A stretch of 64,000 nt of DNA from Clostridiales bacterium (GCA_020860715.1 JAJBTU010000033.1:1-64000); one strand, 5' to 3'. Numbered from the stretch's first letter, positions 16,617 through 28,225 are shown. The notes: a model not told the origin generated them from the letters alone. A program made the numbers and translations.

Positions 16617-18209
16617 ATGAGAACCTGTGGCATTTTACTTCCTGTGTCGAGCCTCCCGTCTCCGTATGGAATTGGCTGCTTCTCCAAAGAAGCGTATGAA
16701 TTTATCGATCATCTTGCGCAGGCGGGACAGACGTACTGGCAGATTCTGCCGCTCGGGCCGACCGGGTATGGGGATTCGCCTTACCAGTCGTTTTCCGCGT
16801 TTGCGGGCAACCCGTATTTTATTGATCTGGATACGCTGGCGCAGGAAGGGCTGCTTGAAAAAGAGGAATATGAGCTGCTGGATTTCGGGACGATAAGCCG
16901 GAGCGTTGATTATGAAAAGCTGTATCAAACCCGCTTTGAGGTTCTAAAAAACGCATTTTTGCGGGCGAAGGTCGAGCAGAATGCGGAATTCCGGCAGTTC
17001 TGCGAAGAACAGAAGGACTGGCTTTTGGATTACAGCCTGTTTATGGCTGTGAAAAACTGCTTTGGCGGCAAAAGCTGGGACGAATGGGATGAGGATATCC
17101 GCATGCGGCAGCCGGAGGCGATGGAACGCTACTGTGAGAACTGCCGGGAGGAAATTCTCTATTACAGCTTTCTTCAATATGAATTTGCAAAACAGTGGAG
17201 CGCGGTAAAAGCCTACGCCAACCGGCGGGGGATAAAAATTATCGGAGATATTCCTGTCTACGTCTCATTTGACAGTTCGGACAGCTGGGCGAATCCGGAG
17301 CTGTTCCAGTTCAACAGCGAGCGCCGGCCGGTGCGGGTGGCGGGCTGCCCGCCGGACGCCTTTTCCGCAGACGGGCAGCTGTGGGGCAATCCGCTTTACG
17401 ACTGGGACTATCATGAGAAAACGGGGTATTCCTGGTGGATTGGACGTCTGGAACACTGCTTTGCCCTGTATGATGTGGTGCGGATCGACCATTTCCGGGG
17501 TTTTGACGAATATTTTGCCATTCCTTATGGGGACAAAACGGCAGCCGGAGGAAGCTGGCAGCCCGGACCGGGGATGAAACTGTTTCATGCGATACAGGAG
17601 CATTTTGGAGAAAAAAATGCACGGACAGTATCCGATGCTCAAAAGGATTCCGGAGCGGGGGACTCCTGCAGGAAGAGAACCGGAGCGGGAGAACTGCAGA
17701 TCATCGCGGAGGATCTCGGCTATGTGACGGAGAGCGTCAAACGCCTGGTGGCAGAAAGCGGTTATCCAGGGATGAAGGTGATGGAGTTTGCGTTTGATTC
17801 CCGTGAGGCCGGCAATTATATGCCCTATACATATACGCAGAATTGTGTGGTATATACGGGCACGCATGACAACCAGACGCTGGCGGCATGGTATGATGAA
17901 CTGACAGACGAGGATCGTGCGCTTGCCGCGGAATACCTCTGCCTGAAGGACGAAGACCGGTGTGAGACGGTATGGGCGTTTATCCGCATGACGCTTGCGA
18001 GTGTCGCGGATACCGCGATCATTCCGCTGCAGGATTATCTGTGTCTGGGGGCGGAAGCGCGGATGAACCACCCGGCCACACTCGGGAAGAACTGGACTTG
18101 GCGTCTGCTTCCGGGGGAATTTTCAGAGGAACTGGCGGACAGAATCCGACGCGTATGCGGGACATATGGCAGATTGAAAACAATTGAAAAAGGAAAAAAG
18201 GATTGCTGA
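16617..18209 (+). CDS. malQ: 4-alpha-glucanotransferase (amylomaltase, GH77)
   Basis: Cytoplasmic disproportionating enzyme that transfers glucan segments between maltodextrins and releases glucose. The protein has 530 residues. Family motifs are GILLPVSSLPSPYGIG at the start, IIGDIPVYVSFDSSDSW, the catalytic-nucleophile segment VRIDHFRGFDEYF, IAEDLGY (acid/base) and YTGTHDNQT. ATG 16617 follows GAAGGGAGAAGAGAG. An insertion of about 28 residues (DNA about 17614-17697, rich in charged residues, Ser and Gly) sits just before the IIAEDLG strand and is not expected in the family. The gene closes the sugar-uptake operon and supports a maltodextrin substrate. Confidence 0.93.
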   Translation: MRTCGILLPVSSLPSPYGIGCFSKEAYEFIDHLAQAGQTYWQILPLGPTGYGDSPYQSFSAFAGNPYFIDLDTLAQEGLLEKEEYELLDFGTISRSVDYEKLYQTRFEVLKNAFLRAKVEQNAEFRQFCEEQKDWLLDYSLFMAVKNCFGGKSWDEWDEDIRMRQPEAMERYCENCREEILYYSFLQYEFAKQWSAVKAYANRRGIKIIGDIPVYVSFDSSDSWANPELFQFNSERRPVRVAGCPPDAFSADGQLWGNPLYDWDYHEKTGYSWWIGRLEHCFALYDVVRIDHFRGFDEYFAIPYGDKTAAGGSWQPGPGMKLFHAIQEHFGEKNARTVSDAQKDSGAGDSCRKRTGAGELQIIAEDLGYVTESVKRLVAESGYPGMKVMEFAFDSREAGNYMPYTYTQNCVVYTGTHDNQTLAAWYDELTDEDRALAAEYLCLKDEDRCETVWAFIRMTLASVADTAIIPLQDYLCLGAEARMNHPATLGKNWTWRLLPGEFSEELADRIRRVCGTYGRLKTIEKGKKDC

Positions 18210-18231
18210 AAGAAGTCGATGATGGTACAAT
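18203..18231 (+). promoter_or_regulatory. Promoter of the lacI-family gene
   Basis: TTGCTG (18203-18208), overlapping the malQ stop codon, a 17-base spacer, and TACAAT (18226-18231). Confidence 0.65.
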
Positions 18232-18274
18232 AGCGAGTGTTTGATGATTATGTAAAAACGATGTAAAAAGCAGC

Positions 18275-18305
18275 GTGACTGTGGAGATACGGAACAGTCA
18301 CACTG
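18275..18305 (+). repeat. ACTGT...ACAGT dispersed repeat, copy 2
   Basis: GTGACTGT / ACAGTCAC arms (18275-18282 and 18294-18301) lie in the lacI leader. The element matches copy 1 (14539) at most positions. Confidence 0.5.
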
Positions 18306-18329
18306 CAGTTTAAAAAGGATCAGGGATGC

Positions 18330-19352
18330 ATGGAACAGATCACGATTAAAGAAGTCGCCAGACTCTGCGGCGTAGGCGTCAGTACGGTATCCAGGGCGAT
18401 CAACAATCATCCGGATATCAACGAAGAGACCCGCCGCAAGGTCATGGAGACCATCGAGAAATACAATTATGTGCCGAACAACAGCGCACGGAATCTGAAA
18501 CGTGCGGAATCAAACACGATCGCGGTGCTGATCAAGGGTATCAGCAATCCGTTTTTTGGAGACATGATCCGCATCCTGGAGCGGGAGACCAATGAGAACA
18601 ACTATACCTTTGTGCTGCAGCATGTGGAAGAGTTTGAGGACGAAGTGGATGTCGCCCTGCGCATCGAGAAGGAAAAGCGATTGAAAGGCGTTGTGTTTCT
18701 CGGTGGCGTGACGAATCGTACGGATGAAAAGCTGCGGCAGCTTTCGGCCCCGTTTGTCTTAAGTACGGCGGACGCCGCGGACATGGGGGAAGAGTATCCG
18801 TCCGTCTCGGTGGATAATGAAAAAGAAAGCCGGAAGATGGTGGATTATCTCTGCGAGTGCGGACATAAGCGCATAGCGCTGCTGACTACGGTCAAAGCGG
18901 ATGCCAGTGTCGGTATGCTGCGTCAGCGGGGATATCAGGAGGCTCTGCAGGCGCACGGACTTACATACGATGAGGGCCTGGTCAGGTGGACGCCGGATGA
19001 CCTGGAAACCTTTTCGATGGAGAGCGGCTATCGCCTGACGAAGGATCTGCTGGATTCCGGGCAGGAATTTACCTGTATTTACGCGGTTTCGGACCGGATG
19101 GCCATCGGCGCGTGCAAGGCGCTTTTTGACGCAGGGAAACGTATCCCGGAGGACTGTTCGGTGGCGGGATTTGACGGACTGGATATGGCTTCTTATTATG
19201 AGCCGGCAATCACCACGATCCGGCAGCCCCGCAGAGAGATGGCGGAAGCGACCATTCGCCTGCTGTTTGACCTGATCAAAGGGAAACAGGTGAAGAGTCG
19301 CCTGATCTTTGATGGGGAATTGTTGGTCGGGACGTCTACAGCGGCCATCTAA
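18330..19352 (+). CDS. LacI-family transcriptional regulator
   Basis: DNA-binding repressor of 340 residues. The N-terminal helix-turn-helix and hinge are clear: TIKEVARLCGVGVSTVSRAI and VPNNSARNLKR. The rest is a periplasmic-binding-type effector domain with FVLSTADAADMGEEYPSVSVDN and VAGFDGLDMASYYEPAITTI. The gene follows malQ with its own promoter and probably controls the sugar operon through the site at 12927-12949. The effector is not readable from sequence. Confidence 0.9.
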   Translation: MEQITIKEVARLCGVGVSTVSRAINNHPDINEETRRKVMETIEKYNYVPNNSARNLKRAESNTIAVLIKGISNPFFGDMIRILERETNENNYTFVLQHVEEFEDEVDVALRIEKEKRLKGVVFLGGVTNRTDEKLRQLSAPFVLSTADAADMGEEYPSVSVDNEKESRKMVDYLCECGHKRIALLTTVKADASVGMLRQRGYQEALQAHGLTYDEGLVRWTPDDLETFSMESGYRLTKDLLDSGQEFTCIYAVSDRMAIGACKALFDAGKRIPEDCSVAGFDGLDMASYYEPAITTIRQPRREMAEATIRLLFDLIKGKQVKSRLIFDGELLVGTSTAAI

Positions 19353-19379
19353 GCAGTCATTATAAATGCGGAGAAACCC

Positions 19380-19408
19380 TTGCTTTTTATAACATGAATT
19401 GATATAAT
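19380..19408 (+). promoter_or_regulatory. Predicted promoter directly in front of a terminator hairpin
   Basis: TTGCTT (19380-19385), a 17-base spacer, TATAAT (19403-19408). The start site would fall at about 19415, at the beginning of the 19408-19483 hairpin, so the transcript could be a terminated RNA of about 65-70 bases. Confidence 0.5.
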
Positions 19409-19483
19409 CGGGCAGAATATGATCGGACAGCCAGTCTCACGGCTGAGACTGCGGCTGTCGGAAGGATCCTGCCTGATTTTTTT
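19408..19483 (+). terminator. Multi-stem terminator after the lacI-family gene
   Basis: The outer arms are TCGGGCAG (19408-19415) and CTGCCTGA (19469-19476), followed by seven T. Inside are GATC/GATC and a strong stem GACAGCC-GTCTCA / TGAGAC-GGCTGTC. Confidence 0.7.
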
Positions 19484-19598
19484 GTGATATAGGAAACTTC
19501 GTTCCCTATATCACAAAACGCTCCGCTTCGGTTGTTGCTAAACGAGCGCCACTGGCGCTCAGCAACGGCGCGAGAATGCGCCAAGGCGCATTCTTTTT
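19480..19598 (+). repeat. Three consecutive hairpins upstream of the ECF operon
   Basis: Three stems follow each other: TTTTGTGATATAGG / CCTATATCACAAAA (19480-19518), GTTGCT-GAGCGCC / GGCGCTC-AGCAAC (19534-19566), and AGAATGCGCC / GGCGCATTCT with a T-run (19573-19598), the last being terminator-like. Another ACTGT-family repeat (19608-19655) comes next. No ORF is present in 19353-19679. Confidence 0.65.
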
Positions 19599-19679
19599 AA
19601 TAACAGTTCAGAACAGTGACCTGCTGTTCTGAATAGTTACGATTTATCAGGAATTGTATACGAAAACAGGGGACACAAA

Positions 19680-20582
19680 ATGGGAATTATTTCAGCGGCA
19701 AAGCTGGCTTTTGATTATTTGAAACTGGATGAGAACGGCAATGTGGAGTCGAAGATCCGGGCTGTTGACGGCGTGGATCTCGATATAAAAGCCGGTGATT
19801 TTATCGCAATTTTAGGACACAACGGCTCCGGCAAGTCGACGCTCGCGAAGCACATGAACGCCATTCTGCTGCCGAGCGAGGGAACGCTCTATGTGGACGG
19901 CAAGGATACGCAGGATGAGTCCAAACTCTGGGAGATCCGCCAGACCGCCGGTATGGTGTTTCAGAATCCGGACAATCAGATCATAGGGACGATCGTGGAT
20001 GAAGACGTTGGATTTGGCCCGGAAAATATGGGCGTGCCGCAGCAGGAAATCTGGGAGCGCGTGGAGAAAAGCCTGCGGTCCGTCGGTATGTGGGAATACC
20101 GTTCGCATTCGCCGAACAAGCTGTCCGGCGGGCAGAAACAGCGCGTAGCGATTGCCGGCGTGGTGGCGATGCGGCCGAAATGCATTGTGCTCGATGAGCC
20201 GACGGCGATGCTGGATCCGAACGGGCGAAAGGAAGTTATCAGGACGGTGCATGAGCTGAACCGCACGGAGCATGTGACAGTGATCCTGATCACTCACTAC
20301 ATGGAAGAAGTCATAGACGCGGACAAGGTGTTTGTGATGGATGCCGGGAAGATTGTGATGCAGGGGACGCCGCATGAAGTCTTCGGGCGCGTGGAGGAAC
20401 TGAAATCCTATCGTCTGGATGTGCCGCAGGCAACACTGGTGGCGCATCAGCTTCGGGAGAAGGGATTTGATCTGCGCCCGGATATTCTCTCGAATGAGGA
20501 ACTGGTGGAGGAACTGCAGAAGTACAGGGCCGCGCATGGGAAACAGAGGATCGAGGAGACAAAAACGTGTCAATCAGAATAG
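19680..20582 (+). CDS. ecfA1: Energy-coupling factor transporter ATPase EcfA1
   Basis: ATPase subunit of the shared energising module for ECF-type vitamin importers, 300 residues. Walker A is [15 protein letters not shown], the Q-loop [10 protein letters not shown], the signature [14 protein letters not shown] and Walker [14 protein letters not shown]. It overlaps ecfA2 by 16 bases and is followed by ecfT, the universal order in Firmicutes. BioY, encoded at 28.4 kb in this window, is one of the substrate subunits that would use this module. Confidence 0.96.
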   Translation: MGIISAAKLAFDYLKLDENGNVESKIRAVDGVDLDIKAGDFIAILGHNGSGKSTLAKHMNAILLPSEGTLYVDGKDTQDESKLWEIRQTAGMVFQNPDNQIIGTIVDEDVGFGPENMGVPQQEIWERVEKSLRSVGMWEYRSHSPNKLSGGQKQRVAIAGVVAMRPKCIVLDEPTAMLDPNGRKEVIRTVHELNRTEHVTVILITHYMEEVIDADKVFVMDAGKIVMQGTPHEVFGRVEELKSYRLDVPQATLVAHQLREKGFDLRPDILSNEELVEELQKYRAAHGKQRIEETKTCQSE

Positions 20583-21409
20583 AGCATTTAAATTATGTCT
20601 ACAGCGGCGGTACCGTTTTTGAACAGCAGGCGCTCAAAGATATCAATCTGGAACTGCCGGACGGGCAGTTTATCGGCATCATCGGCCATACCGGCTCCGG
20701 AAAATCCACGCTGATCCAGCACTTGAACGGGCTGCTGAAGGCGTCTTCCGGGACGATTTATTATAACGATGAGAATATCTACGCAGAGGGCTACAATATG
20801 AAGCAGCTCCGCAGCAAAGTCGGGCTGGTGTTCCAGTACCCGGAATATCAGCTGTTTGAGACGGATGTCTTTACCGATGTCTGCTTCGGTCCGAAAAATC
20901 TGGGGCTGGAGCAGGACGAGATTGAGCGTCGGGCGAAGGACGCGCTGAAGCTGGTTGGGCTTGGAGAGGAATACTATAAGGTATCCCCATTTGACCTGTC
21001 CGGCGGACAGAAACGCCGTGCGGCAATTGCCGGGATTCTGGCGATGGAGCCGGAGGTACTGGTGCTGGATGAACCGACGGCCGGACTCGATCCGAGAGGT
21101 CGGGATGAGATTCTGGATCAGGTGGCGCGGCTGCACAGAGAACGGAAGATCACGGTTGTTCTGGTCTCCCACAGCATGGAGGACGTCGCGCGGTACGTGG
21201 AACGCATCATCGTGATGAATAAGGGCGAGGTCCTGTACGACGATGCGCCGCGCATGGTATTTCGTCACTACAAAGAACTTGAAGCTGTCGGACTGGCGGC
21301 CCCGCAGGAGGTTTATCTGATGCATCAGCTGGCCGCTCTGGGATGGGATGTGAACACGGACGCGGCGACCGCTGAGGAGGCGGCAGCGTCTATCGCGAAG
21401 TGCCTGTAA
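20567..21409 (+). CDS. ecfA2: Energy-coupling factor transporter ATPase EcfA2
   Basis: Second ATPase of the ECF module, 280 residues, starting at GTG 20567 inside the end of ecfA1. Walker A is [19 protein letters not shown]-loop [12 protein letters not shown], signature [14 protein letters not shown], Walker [14 protein letters not shown]. The YPEYQLF Q-loop is typical of EcfA2. Its stop codon is immediately followed by the inverted-repeat element at 21408. Confidence 0.96.
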   Translation: MSIRIEHLNYVYSGGTVFEQQALKDINLELPDGQFIGIIGHTGSGKSTLIQHLNGLLKASSGTIYYNDENIYAEGYNMKQLRSKVGLVFQYPEYQLFETDVFTDVCFGPKNLGLEQDEIERRAKDALKLVGLGEEYYKVSPFDLSGGQKRRAAIAGILAMEPEVLVLDEPTAGLDPRGRDEILDQVARLHRERKITVVLVSHSMEDVARYVERIIVMNKGEVLYDDAPRMVFRHYKELEAVGLAAPQEVYLMHQLAALGWDVNTDAATAEEAAASIAKCL

Positions 21410-21536
21410 TGCCAGAGCGCCGGACATCCAGTGGATGCCCGTTTAGCCCTCGCCGGGTGGCATCCCATACTGCGTACGGGATATTCGCCGACCGATGCGG
21501 AGCGGAGACCGAAGTGCGGAGAAATCCGCAGGCATT
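21408..21536 (+). repeat. Stop-codon-linked inverted-repeat element 1
   Basis: Outer arms AATGCC (21408-21413) and GGCATT (21531-21536) enclose several shorter stems. The left arm overlaps the ecfA2 stop codon. The same outer arms, and the right-hand CCGCAGGCATT, recur at 31275-31344. Confidence 0.6.
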
Positions 21537-21581
21537 ATTTAGTGATAATAATATAATACAAAAAATAAGAAAGAAGCCATC

Positions 21582-22418
21582 ATGTTAAGAGAGATTACGT
21601 TAGGCCAATATTATCCGACCGATTCGGTCATTCATAAACTGGACCCAAGAGTAAAGCTCGCAGGCACGCTGGTATTTATCATATCGCTGTTTGCGTTCGG
21701 ATCGATCGAAGCATATGTTGTGGCGACCATTTTTCTCGCCGCGGTGATCATGATTTCAAAGGTCCCGTTTCGATTCATGATCAAGGGGTTAAAAGCCATT
21801 ATCATGCTGTTGATGATCACGGTGATTTTCAACCTGTTTCTGGTACAGGGTACGGTTGTATTCAAATTCTGGATTTTTCAGATTACGAGAGAAGGAATCA
21901 AGACTGCGGTCTCCATGGCCATCCGGCTGATTTACCTGATCATCGGCTCATCCGTGATGACGCTGACGACGACGCCGAATGATCTTACGGACGGGCTGGA
22001 GAAAGCACTTTCTCCTCTCAAAAAGCTGCACGTGCCGATTCATGAGATTGCGATGATGATGTCCATTGCGCTCCGTTTTATCCCGATTCTCCTTGAGGAA
22101 ACCGATAAAATCATGAAAGCGCAGCAGGCCCGCGGCGCGGATTTTGAGTCGGGCAATCTGCTTCAGAAAGCAAAAAATATGGTGCCGCTTCTGGTGCCGC
22201 TCTTTATCTCAGCCTTTCGCCGCGCCAACGATCTGGCGATGGCGATGGAGGCGAGAGGCTACCATGGAGGCGAGGGGCGGACGAAGATGCGCCCGCTCGT
22301 CTATAAGAGCAGGGATAAGGCAGGCTATCTGATCCTGCTGGGGTACTTTGCCGTGATGTTTGCGGTGAACCGGTTCTCCGTGCTGGAATCGCTGCTTTTC
22401 GGAGCGCTGGGGTGGTGA
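21582..22418 (+). CDS. ecfT: Energy-coupling factor transporter transmembrane protein EcfT
   Basis: Membrane scaffold that joins the two ATPases to interchangeable substrate-binding subunits. It has 278 residues and five to six membrane segments. The opening LGQYYPTDSVIHKLDPRVKL and the coupling-helix motif MKAQQARGADF followed by AMEARGYHGG (the Ala-Arg-Gly signatures) are diagnostic. Separated from ecfA2 by the inverted-repeat element, it continues closely into truA. Confidence 0.95.
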   Translation: MLREITLGQYYPTDSVIHKLDPRVKLAGTLVFIISLFAFGSIEAYVVATIFLAAVIMISKVPFRFMIKGLKAIIMLLMITVIFNLFLVQGTVVFKFWIFQITREGIKTAVSMAIRLIYLIIGSSVMTLTTTPNDLTDGLEKALSPLKKLHVPIHEIAMMMSIALRFIPILLEETDKIMKAQQARGADFESGNLLQKAKNMVPLLVPLFISAFRRANDLAMAMEARGYHGGEGRTKMRPLVYKSRDKAGYLILLGYFAVMFAVNRFSVLESLLFGALGW

Positions 22419-22424
22419 CCCGGA

Positions 22425-23255
22425 ATGCTGATCATGACTGGAAAGGCGCTGAACGGCTGTGCAGCGGGAAAGAATATGACGGAACCAAACAAACCCTTAA
22501 AACGAGTGAAACTGATCGTGGCCTATGACGGCACCAATTACTGCGGATGGCAGGTGCAGCCCAACGGTGTGTCGGTTGCGGGTGTGTTGAATCATCATTT
22601 AAGTGAACTGCTGGATGAGGACATTTCCGTGCTCGGTGCGAGCCGTACGGATGCGGGGGTGCATGCGCGCGGAAATGTGGCGGCTTTCGATACTGCGGCC
22701 CGCATGAGTGCGGACCGGATTTCTTATGCATTGAATACCCGTCTTCCGGAGGATATCCGCATCCAGGATTCGCGGGAGGTTTCAACGGATTTTCACCCGC
22801 GTTTTGCGAAGACGCGCAAGACCTATGAATACAGAATCTGTAACCGTCCGTTTCCGGATCCCTGCAGCAGGCTTTATTCGCTTTTTTATCATTGGGATCT
22901 TGATGTGGGAAAAATGCGGCAGGCAGCCTCCTATCTGGTGGGGACGCATGATTTTACCAGCTTCTGTACAAGTAAACCGGATGTCAAAAACCGGGTGCGG
23001 ACGATCTACTCGCTGGATCTGATCGAAGGACAGGGAGAGGATGCGGGGATGATCACGGTGCGCATCTGCGGCAATGGATTTCTTTATAACATGGTGCGCA
23101 TCATTGTGGGCACGCTTCTGAAGGTGGGAAGCCGCATGATGGAGCCGGAAGAGATGGCGGTGATCCTTGTGGCGAAGGACCGCAGTCTTGCCGGGGATAC
23201 GGCGCAGGCTCACGGGCTGACGCTGATGCGGATTGAGTATCTGCAGGATGAATAA
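22425..23255 (+). CDS. truA: tRNA pseudouridine(38-40) synthase TruA
   Basis: Converts U38-U40 of the tRNA anticodon arm to pseudouridine. The core begins VKLIVAYDGTNYCGWQVQPN and has the catalytic segment LGASRTDAGVHARGNVAAFD (Asp of RTDAGVHA) and later GNGFLYNMVRIIVGTL. The start is uncertain: ATG 22425 lies 6 bases after the ecfT stop, and ATG 22476 (MTEPNKPLKRVKL) gives a more typical N terminus. Both have weak ribosome sites. The ecfA1-ecfA2-ecfT-truA order is conserved in Firmicutes, but rplM-rpsI does not follow here. Confidence 0.95.
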   Translation: MLIMTGKALNGCAAGKNMTEPNKPLKRVKLIVAYDGTNYCGWQVQPNGVSVAGVLNHHLSELLDEDISVLGASRTDAGVHARGNVAAFDTAARMSADRISYALNTRLPEDIRIQDSREVSTDFHPRFAKTRKTYEYRICNRPFPDPCSRLYSLFYHWDLDVGKMRQAASYLVGTHDFTSFCTSKPDVKNRVRTIYSLDLIEGQGEDAGMITVRICGNGFLYNMVRIIVGTLLKVGSRMMEPEEMAVILVAKDRSLAGDTAQAHGLTLMRIEYLQDE

Positions 23256-23257
23256 AG

Positions 23258-23292
23258 AAAAGCCCTGACTGCATGTGCAGTCAGGGCTTTTT
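23258..23292. terminator. Bidirectional terminator between truA and tRNA-Thr
   Basis: AAAGCCCTGACTGCA-tg-TGCAGTCAGGGCTTT with A- and T-runs on both sides. It can end truA transcripts and the opposing tRNA transcript. Confidence 0.92.
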
Positions 23293-23303
23293 GCGATTGA
23301 AAG

Positions 23304-23376
23304 AGCTGATGACGAGAATCGAACTCGTGACCTCCTCACTACCAATGAGGTGCGCTACCGACTGTGCCACATCAGC
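23304..23376 (-). tRNA. tRNA-Thr (anticodon GGT)
   Basis: On the reverse strand the sequence folds as a 73-base cloverleaf. The acceptor arms are GCTGATG and CATCAGC, the anticodon arm is CCTCA-TTGGTAG-TGAGG, and the T arm contains GTTCGATTC. CCA is not encoded. The promoter is at 23402-23430. Confidence 0.96.
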
Positions 23377-23401
23377 AGGTGTTGAACCGCTACGGTTAGT
23401 C

Positions 23402-23430
23402 ATTCTAGCATACCTTTTCGGTGTTGTCAA
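23402..23430 (-). promoter_or_regulatory. tRNA-Thr promoter
   Basis: Reverse strand TTGACA (23425-23430), 17 bases, TAGAAT (23402-23407). Confidence 0.8.
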
Positions 23431-23503
23431 ATAGAATGTGAGGGAATTTCCACAGAAATTTTGATTACTCCGTATTTTCGGAATCTTTGGCGCTCTGGAA
23501 AAT

Positions 23504-24052
23504 CTACTGCTCCATCTGGCGGCCCATGAATCCGGCGGCGCACTTGGCCAGGACCTGCTCTGCCTCGCCCATGCGGTGGCTGCCGTCACGGCCGCGCAGG
23601 ATAACGGAGCCAATCACATCACCTTCACAGAGAATGGGGCTGATGACCTGCGGCAGGGTATCGCCGGCATCCTCGCTGGTGATCTTGACGCGCTTTTTGG
23701 GATTCTGGTCTGTATTGACGTATTCGCGGCCGCTCATGACTTCTTCCAGCTGACCGGTGACCGGGGCACCGATACTGTCTTTGCGGATGCCTCCGGCCGC
23801 GGCGATGACCTGATCACGGTCCGTGATGCAGACGCTGTGTCCGGAAGCGGACGCAAGCGCTTCAGCATATTCTTTTGCAAAACTTCCAAGTTCCCCGATG
23901 GGGGAATATTTTTTTAAGATAATCTCACCTTCACGGTCTGTGAAGATTTCGAGAGGGTCGCTCTCGCGGATACGTAAGGTCCGCCGGATCTCCTTGGGGA
24001 TAACGACGCGGCCGAGGTCATCAATCCTTCTTACTATTCCTGTTGCCTTCAT
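23504..24052 (-). CDS. spoVT: Stage V sporulation protein T
   Basis: AbrB-family transition and sporulation regulator, 182 residues, the normal length. Residues 1-50 form the swapped-hairpin DNA-binding domain (MKATGIVRRIDDLGRVVIPK, EIRRTLRIRESDPLEIF). The rest is a GAF-like domain (SGHSVCITDRDQVIAAAGG). In Bacillus SpoVT acts in the forespore to tune sigma-G genes. Its presence implies that the organism sporulates. ATG 24052 follows GGAGGA, and the longer frame only spans that site. Confidence 0.95.
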   Translation of the reverse strand: MKATGIVRRIDDLGRVVIPKEIRRTLRIRESDPLEIFTDREGEIILKKYSPIGELGSFAKEYAEALASASGHSVCITDRDQVIAAAGGIRKDSIGAPVTGQLEEVMSGREYVNTDQNPKKRVKITSEDAGDTLPQVISPILCEGDVIGSVILRGRDGSHRMGEAEQVLAKCAAGFMGRQMEQ

Positions 24053-24169
24053 ACTGTATTTTCCTCCATTTTCCAATGTTTATCGTATGTTAGTGGAACT
24101 CTTTCCCGACAGTTCTGATGCGGAACCGCGGATAAGAATCCCTGTGTGAAACTAGTATCTGTAAAATGA

Positions 24170-26320
<2,151 letters not shown>

Positions 26321-26393
26321 GGCGCAAAGAGCGGATGGATCCGCCGTTATCCTCTGCTGCGGATACTGACATCATCATAGTGATATATAAAAA

Positions 26394-26476
26394 GATAGAT
26401 AAAAAAGGCTCTTCGCCACCGGAGCGGATCGTAACCGATAAAACGATCCAGAACGGAAGCAGGAGCCTTTTTGTGT
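26394..26476. terminator. Bidirectional composite terminator
   Basis: AAAAAGGCTC ... GAGCCTTTTT with an inner stem GGATCGT / ACGATCC, between the converging galactanase and nicotinate phosphoribosyltransferase genes. Confidence 0.8.
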
Positions 26477-26530
26477 TCTATGATGCTATGCACAGATTTA
26501 TGCGCAGGACAAACAGGATTTACAATAGCA

Positions 26531-27997
26531 TCAGTTCTGCAGCGCGGCCTTTCCCATCTGATTCAGCAGTTCTCGTTTGATCCCGTACAGTTTATCAGAG
26601 AGGTCGACATAGACGTCATGTGGGTTCGTCAGCCGCCGTTCCTCAGGCCAGAGCGTATTTTTTTCCTGTTCACAGTACGCACGGATATCCATGACCGCCG
26701 GAGAGGTATAGACGCATTCCCCTTTTTGGAAGACCGGCACAAGCAGTTCCCGGAGTTCGTAGGTGCCGCCCTTTATTTTCGTCTTTTTCCAGGTCTCGAT
26801 CGGATCAAAAATAAGCAGATCCTGTTCCGGATCGTATTCCTCTTCGACCAGGCAGATCAGGTCGGCGCGAATTTTTCCGCTTGCCTTGTCGTAGATGCGC
26901 AGAATCTTTTTGTTGCCCGGATTGGTGATCTTGTCCGTGTTCTCCGAGAGCTTGATCTTCGGGATGAATTCACCGCTCTTTTCATCCAGCACAGCCGCCA
27001 GCTTATAGACGCCGCCAAACGCGGGACAGTCCTTTGAGGTGATCATGTTGGTGCCCACGCCCCAGGAGGTGATCGCCGCGCCCTGTGTCTTTAAGCTGTC
27101 GATCAGATATTCATCAAGATCGCTGGATGCGGAGATGATTGCGTCCGTAAAGCCCGCCTCGTCCAGCATCGCGCGCGCCTGTTTGGACATATAGGCGAGG
27201 TCGCCGCTGTCCAGACGGATGCCGTAGCCCTTCAGTTCAATACCGGCCTCACGCATCTCACGGAAGACGCGAATCGCGTTCGGCACGCCGGAACGGAGCG
27301 TATCGTAGGTGTCAACCAGAAGCAGGCAGGCATCCGGGTGCAGTTCGGAATATTTTTTGAATGCCGTATACTCATCCGGGAAGCTCATGATCCAGCTGTG
27401 CGCGTGCGTACCCTTGACCGGCACGTCAAACATCTGTCCGGCGAGAACATTTGAGGTACCTACACAGCCCGCGATCATCGCGGCCCGCGCACCGTACACG
27501 CCCGCGTCCGGCCCCTGCGCCCTTCGAAGGCCAAACTCCATGATACCGTCGCCGCGCGCCGCCTGTACAACACGCGCGGACTTGGTCGCGATCAGGCTCT
27601 GGTGGTTTAAGATGGTCAGCACCGCGGTCTCCACCAGCTGTGCCTGCATGATCGGCGCGATGACCTTCAGCATCGGCTCGTGCGGGAACATAACAGTTCC
27701 TTCCGGGATCGCGTAAATATCTCCCTCAAACCGAAACTCTTTCAAATAGTTCAGAAACGGTTCGTGGAAAATACCAAGACCCCGGAGATATTCGATATCA
27801 TCAGAAGAAAAATGCAGATTCCGGATATAGTCAATGACCTGATCAAGTCCGGCGGCGATTGCGTAGCCGTTGCCGCAGGGATTGTTCCGATAGAAAGCGT
27901 CAAAGATGACGGTCTCATTGGAACCGGATTCAAAATAGCCCTGCATCATCGTCAGCTCGTACAGGTCAGTCAGAAGGGTCAGATTTAATGTACTCAT
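26531..27997 (-). CDS. pncB: Nicotinate phosphoribosyltransferase
   Basis: Makes nicotinate mononucleotide from nicotinate and PRPP in NAD salvage. It is 488 residues long, which is the longer Firmicutes form. Motifs are LLTDLYELTMMQGYFESG at the start, FGLRRAQGPDAG, GTHAHSWIMSF (with the family's regulatory-histidine region) and YGIRLDSGDLAYMSKQAR. ATG 27997 follows AAAGGAGC. The gene is monocistronic. NAD de novo genes are not visible in the window. Confidence 0.95.
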   Translation of the reverse strand: MSTLNLTLLTDLYELTMMQGYFESGSNETVIFDAFYRNNPCGNGYAIAAGLDQVIDYIRNLHFSSDDIEYLRGLGIFHEPFLNYLKEFRFEGDIYAIPEGTVMFPHEPMLKVIAPIMQAQLVETAVLTILNHQSLIATKSARVVQAARGDGIMEFGLRRAQGPDAGVYGARAAMIAGCVGTSNVLAGQMFDVPVKGTHAHSWIMSFPDEYTAFKKYSELHPDACLLLVDTYDTLRSGVPNAIRVFREMREAGIELKGYGIRLDSGDLAYMSKQARAMLDEAGFTDAIISASSDLDEYLIDSLKTQGAAITSWGVGTNMITSKDCPAFGGVYKLAAVLDEKSGEFIPKIKLSENTDKITNPGNKKILRIYDKASGKIRADLICLVEEEYDPEQDLLIFDPIETWKKTKIKGGTYELRELLVPVFQKGECVYTSPAVMDIRAYCEQEKNTLWPEERRLTNPHDVYVDLSDKLYGIKRELLNQMGKAALQN

Positions 27998-28101
27998 GAG
28001 ATAAGCTCCTTTGTTTTTGTATGTCCCGAAGTTGTTTTTATGACTATACCACATTTTCTCCAAAAGGAAAGAGAAAAATGAAAATAATTCAAAAAAAGGG
28101 C

Positions 28102-28130
28102 TTGCATTTCAAAAAGACTTAAGATATAAT
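28102..28130 (+). promoter_or_regulatory. tRNA-Gln promoter
   Basis: TTGCAT (28102-28107), 17 bases, TATAAT (28125-28130), ending 13 bases before the tRNA. Confidence 0.8.
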
Positions 28131-28143
28131 ACCGCTTGTGCTT

Positions 28144-28215
28144 AGGGCTATCGCCAAATGGTAAGGCAACGGACTCTGACTCCGTCATTTCCAGGTTCGA
28201 ATCCTGGTAGCCCTG
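28144..28215 (+). tRNA. tRNA-Gln (anticodon CTG)
   Basis: Cloverleaf with acceptor arms AGGGCTA / TAGCCCT, anticodon arm ACGGA-CTCTGAC-TCCGT, and T arm CCAGG-TTCGAAT-CCTGG. CCA is not encoded. Confidence 0.96.
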
Positions 28216-28225
28216 CTTGTGAATA

